A model generated the notes under the pieces. The model saw nothing but the letters and a program-made list of their open reading frames with translations. It ran no database searches and had not been told where the DNA came from. This document shows, piece after piece, positions 44,483-54,390 of a stretch of 64,000 nucleotides of DNA; within the stretch, counting starts at the first letter, position 1, and every line of letters begins with the position of its first letter. Both the position numbers and the translations under genes were made by a program. This DNA is from Chloroflexota bacterium (GTDB lineage: Bacteria > Chloroflexota > Anaerolineae > B4-G1), in the NCBI GenBank assembly GCA_024232355.1, contig JAAEPW010000986.1:1-64000 (forward strand). The letters run 5' to 3'.

Positions 44483-47400
44483 ATGAGTTCTCAAAGGCCA
44501 ATAATACATGGGAGAATTGGCGACTATGAACTTTTAAATGTGATTGGACGGGGCGGTATGGGAATAGTCTATGAATCCTTTGACTGGCGAAGACACAGCA
44601 AAGTGGCAGTAAAAACACTCTCCCAAGAGATGCAACTAGTATATGGCGCGGAGGACTTGTTCCGGGCGAGTATAGAATTGCAGATGCGTCTACAGCATCC
44701 CAACATAGTTCGTGTCTTTGGAGTATGGAGCACCTTGGGCTTTCCGTATGCAGTGTTTGAGTATTGCTCAAGTGCTACCAAAACTTGGCAGAACCTGCAA
44801 GAGAGAATTGATACTTTCAAAGATATCTGCGCAGCTATTCAATATACCCACGAACGCGGGATAGTTCACGGTGATATTAAGCCATCGAATATACTCATCG
44901 CTGTGGACGGGCGAGGTGTCATAACGGATTTTGTAGATACAGACTTTCTTCTGCGGCAAATGACTTCACAGCGGATTTCAATACGAGATTGGGGAACAGC
45001 ACTATACATGTCTCCGCAACGGCTCCTTGAAGGCTCCCCCAGCATTAGCGATGACATCTATGCTCTTGGCGCATCGCTTTTAGAATTGGTTGGTGGGACA
45101 ATCCCCTACTCTGAGGAAGGCAAAGCTCTGGCACAAGCGAAACTCAAAAATCAATTTGAGATTCCAAATCAATATCATCTTACCGGGATTGATCGAGTAA
45201 TCAGGCAGGCAATGTCCGGCGATGAGCACAGGAGGTACCAATCTGTTTCCGAGATTATCACTGAACTCGAATCTGTCTTGATAGCCGACATTAGCTTATC
45301 TCTTCTCCACTGGGAAATGTCGGAAACTCTTCGGCGTCCAGCAAGGCTTATTGATAAGAAGGGAACCGAGTTTCCCATTGTTGGCAAAAAAACCACAATT
45401 GGACGTCATTCGAAGAATGATATCGTTATTGACGATCCAATGGTATCACGCTTTCACGCCGTGATCCTGAATCACGATGGCTACTTTGTGCAAGATACAG
45501 GAACTTTGAACGGCACTTGTATCAATGGAGGGATACGAGTCAGTGTATTGAGGAGGTTGGAGCTCGGCGATGAGTTGCAGTTGGGTAGCCAAGTCCTGCG
45601 ATTGCAATTCGAAGTCTATACATCGTCTGACACGGAACCCGTACCTGTCAACCTCCCTCCTTATATTATCTACCTTGTAGATACAGAAGAACAGTTAAAC
45701 GTTGGTATACCGGAAGGTTTGAGTCAGATAGTTCTTGACCAGACAGGGGCAATCGAGATGTGGATGCACCGCCAATTGCTGACTAGTGTGCAGCTATTGG
45801 TTGAGATAGCTGTAGACGCAAATTCCGTGAACGTTCGTGCCGTTGCCCAGACCGAAAATTTACTGCTCAATGGTCAAAAATTCATAGAAGGAGACTTGAC
45901 TGAGGGAGATAGTTTGTGCATAAATGGACGTAACTACATAGTTCAATCAGCTTTACCCAAGTGGATAAAGAAAGCTGAAGAAACATTGTTTGAAAGAGGA
46001 CGCATATCCGCATGCACTCTAGGATCAATAATACCAGCGTCGGGGCACTCCAAGGTGGTAGAGGAATGCTATAAAAGACACACGGATTTGGATCTCGTGC
46101 TTGATTTACAAGACCAGGCGCTAGAATTCAGACAAATCTCGTTGTTCTCCCAATTTCGTCGACTATGGCAAGATTCAAGACAGTTTCTGTTCAATGAGAT
46201 GGGTTTTAAATTGGTGGCCGAGATGGTTTCATTCATAGCTCGAGTACTTGATCTAACAACACTGGAACCCGAGAGAGCCTCCGTCAGCCGATTCCTTGTG
46301 TATTCGCTGGATATATCCCCTATAACTGCAAACCCGCAGCTTGGACCTATGCTACCAATAGTGATATTTGTGTCAAGGCAGTTCACTCGAGACGATATTC
46401 TTCCTTTACAGACATCGATAGCTCATCTAGAGGGACGAGGGTTTGCGCCACTAATTCTAATCTCTTTGCTATCAGAGCAAGGGGTTGCTCGTGATATTCT
46501 CGATATAATCAAAACCGTATACGCTATCAATGTATTTCCAGCAACATTCATGGATTTGATTGCCATCTTGTTTGCCAAGAATCCAATAAGTGCACTGCGA
46601 GAGACAGTACTATCGCATACCGATCTTGAAGATATAATTCCATTCATCATAACTGGTCCTACCAGCAAGGAGATGTTCTTTGGACGCGAAAGCGATCTAG
46701 AAAGAGTCCGTAAGCAAGCAGTTTACTCGTCCTTTGCAATTATAGGTGGTCGACGTATTGGAAAATCTTCCTTTCTCCTACATTTGCATCGCATTCGATT
46801 GTCTGCTGCTGGTATCTATACAATCTATCATGACTGTTCTACTACACCTACCTATGAAGATTTTCTATCCGCAAATATCCGAGACTGGCAACCTGAAGCA
46901 CCAGTAGATGCCCCTGCAACATTTGCTGACTTTCTTCACTCACCACGATTTGACCGATCTACTGTTTTGTTGTTAGATGAAGCTGATAAACTTGTTCCTG
47001 CCGATCGCGCCAGTGATTGGCCATTGTTCAACGCACTGCGGGCGTTGTCTAACTCGGGCTATGCCCAATTGATTCTCAGTGGCGAACGTGCCCTGCGAAA
47101 TGCACTACGTGATCCCAAGAGCCCCCTATTCAATTTCGCCAACGTGATGCTTCTTGGCCCTCTGGATTATCCTGCCGTCGAGGATCTGATTACTCAGCCA
47201 ATGAGGCAATTAGCAGTTGAATTGGTCGATGAGAAGGCCATCATAAATTCTATTTGGGAGTTTACCTCGGGTCATCCCAATGTTGTTCAACGTCTATGTT
47301 GCCGCCTTATCCAGCGGTTCGGTAATCAGGGCACGCGCAGTATTACGTTGGATGATGTAAATGCAGTCATCGAAAATCCCAGCTTCCAGCGTGATGACTT

Positions 47401-47710
47401 TCTCAGCACCTACTGGGAAGCCGCCACCCCATTGGAGAGGATTATCTCATTGCTGATAGCAGACGATGAGAGCGTACGTACTCTACGCACCGTGCGCCAG
47501 GTCCTGGCGGAGCACTGCGACCTGCGGCCCAAAGCCCGTGAGGTGGATGATGCCTTGCAGCGCCTAGTAGACTTGCGATCTATTCTCAAGCACACTCCTA
47601 CCGGCTACGAGTTTGCGGTCAAGGCTTTCCCTCAGGTTGTAGCTGGAACGATGACATTGGACGATATGCTGGAGATACTTACTGAAGAATATCAGGAGCA
47701 GAGCGAATGA
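44483..47710 (+). CDS. Ser/Thr kinase-FHA-STAND ATPase fusion
   Basis: The 1075-aa protein has three parts. Residues 12-270: Hanks-type kinase with IGRGGMGIVYE (glycine loop), VAVKTL (Lys), VHGDIKPSNI (catalytic loop HGD) and TDFVDTD in place of DFG. About 295-380: FHA domain, a phosphothreonine reader (TIGRHSKNDIVIDDPMVSRFHA). About 720-1075: AAA/STAND ATPase with GGRRIGKSSF (Walker A), VLLLDEADKL (Walker B) and a winged-helix tail. AAGGAGG precedes the ATG. The stop overlaps the next gene (ATGA). It likely senses or transduces a signal by phosphorylation to the EAD-caspase partner. Confidence 0.88.
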   Translation: MSSQRPIIHGRIGDYELLNVIGRGGMGIVYESFDWRRHSKVAVKTLSQEMQLVYGAEDLFRASIELQMRLQHPNIVRVFGVWSTLGFPYAVFEYCSSATKTWQNLQERIDTFKDICAAIQYTHERGIVHGDIKPSNILIAVDGRGVITDFVDTDFLLRQMTSQRISIRDWGTALYMSPQRLLEGSPSISDDIYALGASLLELVGGTIPYSEEGKALAQAKLKNQFEIPNQYHLTGIDRVIRQAMSGDEHRRYQSVSEIITELESVLIADISLSLLHWEMSETLRRPARLIDKKGTEFPIVGKKTTIGRHSKNDIVIDDPMVSRFHAVILNHDGYFVQDTGTLNGTCINGGIRVSVLRRLELGDELQLGSQVLRLQFEVYTSSDTEPVPVNLPPYIIYLVDTEEQLNVGIPEGLSQIVLDQTGAIEMWMHRQLLTSVQLLVEIAVDANSVNVRAVAQTENLLLNGQKFIEGDLTEGDSLCINGRNYIVQSALPKWIKKAEETLFERGRISACTLGSIIPASGHSKVVEECYKRHTDLDLVLDLQDQALEFRQISLFSQFRRLWQDSRQFLFNEMGFKLVAEMVSFIARVLDLTTLEPERASVSRFLVYSLDISPITANPQLGPMLPIVIFVSRQFTRDDILPLQTSIAHLEGRGFAPLILISLLSEQGVARDILDIIKTVYAINVFPATFMDLIAILFAKNPISALRETVLSHTDLEDIIPFIITGPTSKEMFFGRESDLERVRKQAVYSSFAIIGGRRIGKSSFLLHLHRIRLSAAGIYTIYHDCSTTPTYEDFLSANIRDWQPEAPVDAPATFADFLHSPRFDRSTVLLLDEADKLVPADRASDWPLFNALRALSNSGYAQLILSGERALRNALRDPKSPLFNFANVMLLGPLDYPAVEDLITQPMRQLAVELVDEKAIINSIWEFTSGHPNVVQRLCCRLIQRFGNQGTRSITLDDVNAVIENPSFQRDDFLSTYWEAATPLERIISLLIADDESVRTLRTVRQVLAEHCDLRPKAREVDDALQRLVDLRSILKHTPTGYEFAVKAFPQVVAGTMTLDDMLEILTEEYQEQSE

Positions 47711-50700
47711 GTTATGTTTCGTTCAAGGTTGGTGGCGCGCTGACCGACGATCATTGCACAGTCTATGTCGAGCGTATAGCTGACAATCAAGCACTGGTTC
47801 ATCTACGTAGAATGGATTATTTGCTGATTATTGAGCCACGTCAGCAGGGCAAAACCAGTCTGATCAACTATCTGATGCGCCACCCTGGCTTAATCAATGT
47901 AGATTTCGCTTACGTGGACGTGACTACGCCAGAGCGCTCGTCCGAGGCTTCCTGGTATCAGACACTCTGTCCGCGCATTCTGCGCCAACTGCGAGACTTG
48001 ATTCCGTGTGATCAGTGGCCTGTTCTTCCTAAGAACAGCACTGGCTGGCGCGACTTTTTGTGGAACATAGCTGCATCCGCGACCGATGCCCAACGGCGCG
48101 TTGTTATTGCACTCGACGAGATCGGCGCTGTGACATTCCCTGGTGCGACCGAGTTCTTTAGTGTTCTGCGCGATGTATACAACTCGCGCCAAGCTGAACC
48201 CGAGTTCAAGCAGTTGACTTTCCTACTGACAGGGGCTTTTCACCCCCGCGACCTGATCAAAGACGACAAGGTTTCGCCTTTCAACATCGCCCAGCGCGTG
48301 CGTTTGCCAGATTTCACAATGGAACAGGTGTGCGCACTGGTCAGCAAAGGGAAGTGGACACAAGAGCAGGTCAGCATACTGGCCGAACGTATCCACTACT
48401 GGACAGACGGACAACCTTATCTGACCCAATTGCTCTGCTCCTATCTGGAGCCGGACGCCGCGCCCGGCGATGTGGATGCTGGTGTTGAGCGACTGCGCCG
48501 TGAGGACGAGAACCATCTCCCGCCATTGCTGGAACGGCTCAATGATGACGAAAAGCTGTGTGAGTACATAAGGCGAATTCAGGTAGGTAAGCGTATCAAG
48601 TTCTATCCACGCGAGAACCGACGACAGGTGCAGTTGGAACTACTTGGTGTGATCAAAGCCGATGCCGAGGGTTACTGTACTATCCGCAATCGCATCTACG
48701 AACAGGTGTTGCCTTCCTCCAACAACCCAAGCCCACAGAAACCGATTGAGCGAAAGGACAATAAGAACACTATGAACATCCCCCTCGAACTAACAGAACA
48801 ACTCCAAAAAGGCAACGTCGTCCTCTTTTGCGGCGCAGGCATCTCTGCTTCCAAAGGCGGCTTGCCCAGCGGCACACAGTTAGCCCAAGAACTAGCCCAT
48901 CGCGCCAGTCTAGGCGATATGAGCGGCCTCCCCCTGCCCGACGTGGCCCAAGCCTATGAACTCGAAAGAGGCCACCATAGCCTCATCTCTTACCTGATTG
49001 ACCGCATTGACAGTCCCGCCTACGTACCATTGCGCAGCCACCACCTGATCGCTGCCTTGCCTTTCAAGCGCATCATCACCACCAACTGGGACAACCTGCT
49101 GGAAGATGCCTTCAAGCAAGCCCGCCGGCCCTTTGAAAAGATCGTACGGGACGAGAGCGTCGCCTACGCCAGTGAGGAAAAGACGATGCTCATCAAACTG
49201 CACGGCTCCATCGAGCAAAAGGACACGCTCGTGGTCACCGGCGATGATTATTACGACGTGTTCACCCGCCTGCCAGAGATCGCCAACCTGGTACGGAGCT
49301 ACTTTGCCACCAAAACGTTGCTCTTTGTGGGCTTTGGCCTCGCCGATGAGGATTTCAAGCGCCTGTATCACGAGGTCGTGCGCAACTTGGGCAAGCACAA
49401 GCGCCGAGCCTACGCTGTACAACTTGATCCCAATTCTATCACGGTCAAATACTGGCAGCAGAAGAACGTCGAGATTATCAATGCGGACGCTACAGAATTC
49501 TTGGAAGCATTGCATACACAGTTGAGTGAGGCAGACCCCCCTGACCGGCCATCTTTTTCTCCACTTTCACCTTCTCCAGGGCAGTCGCCCGCTTCTGACG
49601 AGATTATCAAGCGATTGCAACGCATCAAGGACAAACTCGACCAAGGGCGTGTGGAAGACCGGCAGGCCGCTGAACAGATGCTAGACGCACTCGCACAGAA
49701 CCAGGTGGCCCAGGTTGAAGCCGCGCAGATGATCAATGATCTGAACACCTGGGCACAGCGCGTTCAGCGATCTGGACTTCCGCTTAATCCAGAATTGCGC
49801 TACGCACTGGATGCACTCACCGATCATACCGGCAGCGCGTATCAATACCTGCAACTAGCATTCCCCATCATTCCTGGCATCCTGAGCTACAATGTCGAAC
49901 TGGGCAGCGAACACCAGGTCGACTTGAAAACCTTATGGGAGCGCATCAAGGCCCGTTTTGGCAAAGGCGCAAAGGGGAATGATACCCCCGCTGAGACAGA
50001 GACAACCTACCACGGCATCGCCAAATCCTGGGCCGTCCTTGTCGGCATCAACCAATACTCGGACCCCTCCATCGCCGCTCTGCAAGTCTGCGTGGACGAC
50101 GTGACCGCCATCCACCAATCCATTGCCAGCAATTACCAGGTTGCCAAACTGCTGACTGACGCCACACCGGATCGCTTACCCACGCGGTCCAACATCTTGG
50201 GGGAACTATCCACTGTCGCCCAGACCGCTAGCAAGGATGATCTGCTGTTGTTCTACTTTAGCGGGCACGGCAAAGCCGAGGGTGGCGAAAGCTACCTGTT
50301 GGCGCGCGATACACGGCTCTCGGCGCTCAAGCACACAGCCGTATCTATGCGCGATGTGCGCGAATTGATAGACCTATCCCCTGCGCACGCCAAGGTTATC
50401 GTGCTCGATGCCTGTCACTCTGGCGCGTCCATCGGTAAAGCGGAACCAACAATGACGCCGGAATTCATCCGACGGGTGTTTGAGGAAGCTGAAGGGATGG
50501 CGGTGTTGGCCTCGTGCAAGCAGGGGCAGCAATCCTGGGAATGGCGCGAAAAGAACCGCAGTGTGTTCACCTACTATTTACTCGAAGCCTTGACCGGACA
50601 GGCTGATTGGAACAAGAAAGGGTTTGTCACCGTCTCTGATGCCAGTCAATACGTGACCAACGGCGTGAAAAGCTGGGCAGTGGAAAAGGGTGTTCCGCAG

Positions 50701-51177
50701 ACGCCGACATTGCAGTATACTGTCGCTGGGGATATAATCCTACTGCGTTACGCTAAAGGGGCAAGCCTTGATGCTTCACTTCCACACCCCATCTCAACTA
50801 ATCATACACCTGATGTGGGCAAGGGCACGCCAAGTGCCAAGGTAGCTTCCGAACTTGAGCGTGCAAAACAGACAGACCAAACACCCCTCCAGATGGACCG
50901 TACACAGAAACGAGAACTGGTGAACGCTTTGCTTGCGTGCCCTACTATGAGTGACCAGAACACACGCGATGCAGTGATCAATGAATTGCCCGACGCCATA
51001 AAGGGAGGCATTCAGCGAAATTCCAGTGCTCGCGTTGACGTCAACAATGTTGTCACCAGATGCTTGAATTATGTCAATGGCATTGAAGAGTTGGTCGAAA
51101 TTGTGTGTGACTATGAGGGGAGCTCAATACCGATGCAGGGCCTAGATGAGGTTGTACGGCAGATAAGGGCTTTTTGA
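47707..51177 (+). CDS. ATPase-SIR2-caspase-EAD multi-effector protein
   Basis: A 1156-aa protein. Residues 1-340: AAA-like ATPase (EPRQQGKTSLIN; VVIALDEIGAV). About 357-600: SIR2-like domain (GAGISASKGGLP, TTNWDNLLEDA, IKLHGSIEQKDT). About 640-770: helical linker. About 771-1005: peptidase C14 (caspase-like) with His854 (FSGHGKA) and Cys903 (DACHSGA). About 1062-1156: an effector-associated domain (EAD) very similar to the N-terminus of the next protein. Two effector activities, NAD depletion and proteolysis, share one chain. AGGAG lies 8 nt before the ATG. The internal ATG at 48772 begins the SIR2 part exactly but lacks a clear ribosome-binding site. Confidence 0.9.
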   Translation: MSYVSFKVGGALTDDHCTVYVERIADNQALVHLRRMDYLLIIEPRQQGKTSLINYLMRHPGLINVDFAYVDVTTPERSSEASWYQTLCPRILRQLRDLIPCDQWPVLPKNSTGWRDFLWNIAASATDAQRRVVIALDEIGAVTFPGATEFFSVLRDVYNSRQAEPEFKQLTFLLTGAFHPRDLIKDDKVSPFNIAQRVRLPDFTMEQVCALVSKGKWTQEQVSILAERIHYWTDGQPYLTQLLCSYLEPDAAPGDVDAGVERLRREDENHLPPLLERLNDDEKLCEYIRRIQVGKRIKFYPRENRRQVQLELLGVIKADAEGYCTIRNRIYEQVLPSSNNPSPQKPIERKDNKNTMNIPLELTEQLQKGNVVLFCGAGISASKGGLPSGTQLAQELAHRASLGDMSGLPLPDVAQAYELERGHHSLISYLIDRIDSPAYVPLRSHHLIAALPFKRIITTNWDNLLEDAFKQARRPFEKIVRDESVAYASEEKTMLIKLHGSIEQKDTLVVTGDDYYDVFTRLPEIANLVRSYFATKTLLFVGFGLADEDFKRLYHEVVRNLGKHKRRAYAVQLDPNSITVKYWQQKNVEIINADATEFLEALHTQLSEADPPDRPSFSPLSPSPGQSPASDEIIKRLQRIKDKLDQGRVEDRQAAEQMLDALAQNQVAQVEAAQMINDLNTWAQRVQRSGLPLNPELRYALDALTDHTGSAYQYLQLAFPIIPGILSYNVELGSEHQVDLKTLWERIKARFGKGAKGNDTPAETETTYHGIAKSWAVLVGINQYSDPSIAALQVCVDDVTAIHQSIASNYQVAKLLTDATPDRLPTRSNILGELSTVAQTASKDDLLLFYFSGHGKAEGGESYLLARDTRLSALKHTAVSMRDVRELIDLSPAHAKVIVLDACHSGASIGKAEPTMTPEFIRRVFEEAEGMAVLASCKQGQQSWEWREKNRSVFTYYLLEALTGQADWNKKGFVTVSDASQYVTNGVKSWAVEKGVPQTPTLQYTVAGDIILLRYAKGASLDASLPHPISTNHTPDVGKGTPSAKVASELERAKQTDQTPLQMDRTQKRELVNALLACPTMSDQNTRDAVINELPDAIKGGIQRNSSARVDVNNVVTRCLNYVNGIEELVEIVCDYEGSSIPMQGLDEVVRQIRAF

Positions 51178-51219
51178 GCGGGTGTTGGACTCGCGATTAA
51201 TTTTTCAGGTATGGGATAG

Positions 51220-52305
51220 ATGAATCATTTTTTTCAGTTAAAGGCCAAACTTGTAGATGCATTACTGATATGCACTATTATAGAAGATCGTCATACACGT
51301 GATACAGTTGTCCGTGGTCTCCCTGATGTGATCAGGATGAAAATTCATAGAAATTCTGCGAACCGCGTGGATGTGATGAACATTGTGAGCGAGTGCCTGG
51401 GGTATTCCAATGGTTTAGAAGAATTGATCGATGTTGTACGTTTCTACGAAGGTGATTCCATTGGGATGCAAGAGGTGGAAAAGATCGTTCTGCACATTGC
51501 GTCTGTATTGCAAGAGCATCACCAGTCTCACAGCCAGAAACACAACCAAATCTCCGATTGGCTTGCCCAAGCACGTCAGGGACAATTCAAACTGCAGTCT
51601 GAAACCGCGCAACAACGCCACAAAGTTGACAAGAACATCATCGTCCAATTTGATTTGGAATCGCTGATAGCCGAGTTCCATCGCTGTTCTGGGTATGAAG
51701 GTTCGTTTTCCTTTGCTGTCGGAGGCCCTTATGTAGTCTTGGAGCATTATATCATCCAAAGAATCCTCCAAGAGCTAAAGAACAAAACGCAAAATCCCTA
51801 TAAACGAATTAACATATCGCTCTACCAGGGCGACGTTTCAATCGGGACCGACGTCATAAACCGCAAACTAACAGTCAGCCAAGATTGCCGGCAAGTTTGT
51901 GATTTGTTGGCGGATGATGCACCTATTGATATCGTGATGGTTGTCTGGAACCACAACATACCATCCAAGGATATGAGCCGTATTGCAACAGCCTTCTGGA
52001 GCAAGGCGAATGCACAAGTAACGCCATTGTTGCGAAAAAAAAGTCGTTGTTTCGTGGTGATATGGGCGAATGTTGGTGTTGCCCCATTGGATGCCTTTGT
52101 CATGCTCCCAGTACCTGATCCACTCGATACCGACAATCTCGCGCAATGGTTCCGAGGCAGGCTTCGGCAACTCGCACTTTCGGATGACGAGATTAATCGT
52201 TATCTTGCTCGGTTGGCAAGTCATCACGGTGATTTGGTGGGTACATATCAAGAAATGAACTATATCGTGCAGGATCTACAAGGAGGTACAACGCACCATG
52301 AGTGA
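51220..52305 (+). CDS. EAD-containing conflict-system protein (VMAP/iSTAND-like)
   Basis: The 361-aa protein has an EAD at residues 1-95, closely matching the C-terminus of the preceding protein (HTRDTVVRGLPD against NTRDAVINELPD; NGLEELIDVVRFYEG against NGIEELVEIVCDYEG). Homotypic EAD contacts should recruit it to the SIR2-caspase effector. Residues 145-355 look like an inactive STAND-type alpha/beta domain without a P-loop (DAPIDIVMVVWNHNIP, RCFVVIWANVGVAP). It leads into the MoxR gene with an 8-bp overlap. Position and architecture match the ternary vWA-MoxR-VMAP conflict systems. Confidence 0.8.
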   Translation: MNHFFQLKAKLVDALLICTIIEDRHTRDTVVRGLPDVIRMKIHRNSANRVDVMNIVSECLGYSNGLEELIDVVRFYEGDSIGMQEVEKIVLHIASVLQEHHQSHSQKHNQISDWLAQARQGQFKLQSETAQQRHKVDKNIIVQFDLESLIAEFHRCSGYEGSFSFAVGGPYVVLEHYIIQRILQELKNKTQNPYKRINISLYQGDVSIGTDVINRKLTVSQDCRQVCDLLADDAPIDIVMVVWNHNIPSKDMSRIATAFWSKANAQVTPLLRKKSRCFVVIWANVGVAPLDAFVMLPVPDPLDTDNLAQWFRGRLRQLALSDDEINRYLARLASHHGDLVGTYQEMNYIVQDLQGGTTHHE

Positions 52306-53257
52306 TCTAGCAAAACGTGCTTATATCGGCGATGGGAAGTGCCACTACGACCCTCTGCCAGGTGCCTGGTCAGAGTCAGAACCCTACATTGCTTCAAGTA
52401 CGCTGGCAGAGGCAGTTAACGTTGCCCTGCACCTACGCCGCCCTCTATTAGTGGAGGGTGACCCTGGATGTGGGAAAACTCGTTTGGCCTACGCGACAGC
52501 CTACGAACTAGGCTATCCACTCAAAGCGTGTTACATCCGGTCCACCAGCCGTGCCCAGGACCTGCTCTATACTTACGATGCTGTGAAGCGATTGTATGAT
52601 ATTCAAGAGCGCAAAACCATTGATGATAAGAGACAACCTCCGTCGCGCAAGGAGTACGTCTCGCTGGGTAGATTGGGTGAGGCAATTCAACTTTCTCAGG
52701 AGGACGTTCCCTCGGTGGTCTTGATTGATGAGATTGACAAGGCGGATATAGACTTTCCCAACGACTTGCTCCTGGTCCTGGATCGCTTGCAGTTTGAGGT
52801 AGATGAGGTTGAAGGGGAATACAAGTTTGATGCACTCGAGGGAAAAAGCCGCGACGAGAGAAAAGACGTTCTGCCCTTGATCATTGTGACCAGCAACCGT
52901 GAGAAAGAATTGCCCAAGCCTTTCTTGCGGCGGTGTATCTTTTATTACATTGACTTCCCCGACTATGATACCCTGGTAAAAATTATGGAGAGTCATTTTC
53001 AAAAGGGTATTACGCCTCTCTTTGAAGAGGCGATCAAACAGTTTTGGCGACTTCGGCAGCAAGAATTTCGTTGGCGCAAGATTCCCAGCACCAGCGAGTT
53101 ATTGGATTGGGTACAGATTTTGGAACGAGATGAACAAGACAACAGGCTGCAAGTTCAAGACCTGACTACATCACCAATCAGCAATCTGCCATATCTTGAA
53201 ACTCTGGTCAAAACACAAGGCGATCTCGATGCCTTGAAAAAACTAAAGTCAGAATGA
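52298..53257 (+). CDS. MoxR-type AAA+ ATPase
   Basis: A 319-aa AAA+ ATPase of the MoxR class. Walker A GDPGCGKT (54-61), Walker B VVLIDEIDKAD, sensor 1 IVTSNREKELPKPFLRRC. MoxR ATPases work with vWA proteins, as in the next gene (ATGA overlap). AGGAGG is 11 nt upstream. Confidence 0.93.
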   Translation: MSDLAKRAYIGDGKCHYDPLPGAWSESEPYIASSTLAEAVNVALHLRRPLLVEGDPGCGKTRLAYATAYELGYPLKACYIRSTSRAQDLLYTYDAVKRLYDIQERKTIDDKRQPPSRKEYVSLGRLGEAIQLSQEDVPSVVLIDEIDKADIDFPNDLLLVLDRLQFEVDEVEGEYKFDALEGKSRDERKDVLPLIIVTSNREKELPKPFLRRCIFYYIDFPDYDTLVKIMESHFQKGITPLFEEAIKQFWRLRQQEFRWRKIPSTSELLDWVQILERDEQDNRLQVQDLTTSPISNLPYLETLVKTQGDLDALKKLKSE

Positions 53258-54390
53258 CCAGTTACGACGCGTTGTTATTTCCGGTTTTTGACTACTTGCG
53301 CCGGCAGGGAGTTCCTTTGGGGATGTCGGAATACATGACAGCCATCAAGACACTGCGCGAGGGTATAGGGTTAGATAGCGCCGATCACTGCAAGCGCTTA
53401 TGCCGTCTGCTGTGGGCCAAGTCGCGAGAAGACCAAGAACTCTTTGACGTGGCTTTTGCCGAGTTCGCTGAACCTCGTTTGCAAACCGCCTTGGAACCTG
53501 CGTCTTTTAAGGCTCCACCTGATGATACTCCTTCTGAGTATGTTCCTCCTCCAACCCTGGAGGACACTCATACTCCTGCCGAGAAACAGCCCAAGACCGA
53601 ACCCGATATAGAATCAAAAGAAACACCCGATGAATACGAAAAAGAACATACATCTCTTTACTCTGTGCCCCTGGGGCGGCCGCTAACCCTAGAAGCCAAT
53701 TTAGCACGTGAGTCGGTTGCATACCATCTCACACCACGCCTCCCGCTTGGACGACGAGAAATGGCTGAAGCCTGGCGGCACCTGCGGAAACTCCAACGGG
53801 TCGGCCCGCCGGAGGAACTGGATGTAGAGAGCACCATCAATGACATTTGTCGAACAGGGATTTTTCTCAACCCCACACTACGCCCACGCCGGCGCAATCA
53901 GGCGAGACTGGTACTGCTCATTGATCAACAAGGCTCAATGAGTCCATTTACATCGTTGGTTAAGATACTGGTGGACAGCATTCTGCGTGGTGGTTTGTTG
54001 GGACGTGTCAGCCTGTACTATTTTCACGATTGCCCCGAGGGGTTCTTGTTTGAGCGCCCTAGTTTGACCGATCTGTTGTCGCTTGAGCAAGTCCTGTCGA
54101 GTCAGGCCAAGGGCAATAGTGTGCTCATCGTGAGTGATGCTGGCGCCGCGCGTGGTTATTATGATAAACAGAGATTGAAAGACACCAAAGCGTTCCTGAA
54201 AACGTTGAACGCTTTTACCTATCTTTATGCCTGGCTCAACCCTATGCCGGCAACTCGATGGAGAGTAACTACAGCCGAAGACATTGCGCGGTTAGCGCCC
54301 ATGTTCCACCTGGATAGAGATGGCTTGAATGATACAGTCAATATCTTACGGGGGCATCCTTTCCCACCGGAGGTGAATTTGGATGCCTGA
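53254..54390 (+). CDS. vWA-domain protein, partner of MoxR
   Basis: The 378-aa protein has a helical N-terminal domain (about 1-90), a proline- and glutamate-rich linker (about 95-130), and a vWA-like domain from about 215. The metal-site motif reads IDQQGSMS (Asp224), where the first Ser of the usual DxSxS is Gln, so the MIDAS is altered. A later IVSDAGAARG supplies another acidic loop. It is the second member of the MoxR-vWA pair and overlaps the STAND gene by 8 bp. Confidence 0.85.
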   Translation: MTSYDALLFPVFDYLRRQGVPLGMSEYMTAIKTLREGIGLDSADHCKRLCRLLWAKSREDQELFDVAFAEFAEPRLQTALEPASFKAPPDDTPSEYVPPPTLEDTHTPAEKQPKTEPDIESKETPDEYEKEHTSLYSVPLGRPLTLEANLARESVAYHLTPRLPLGRREMAEAWRHLRKLQRVGPPEELDVESTINDICRTGIFLNPTLRPRRRNQARLVLLIDQQGSMSPFTSLVKILVDSILRGGLLGRVSLYYFHDCPEGFLFERPSLTDLLSLEQVLSSQAKGNSVLIVSDAGAARGYYDKQRLKDTKAFLKTLNAFTYLYAWLNPMPATRWRVTTAEDIARLAPMFHLDRDGLNDTVNILRGHPFPPEVNLDA

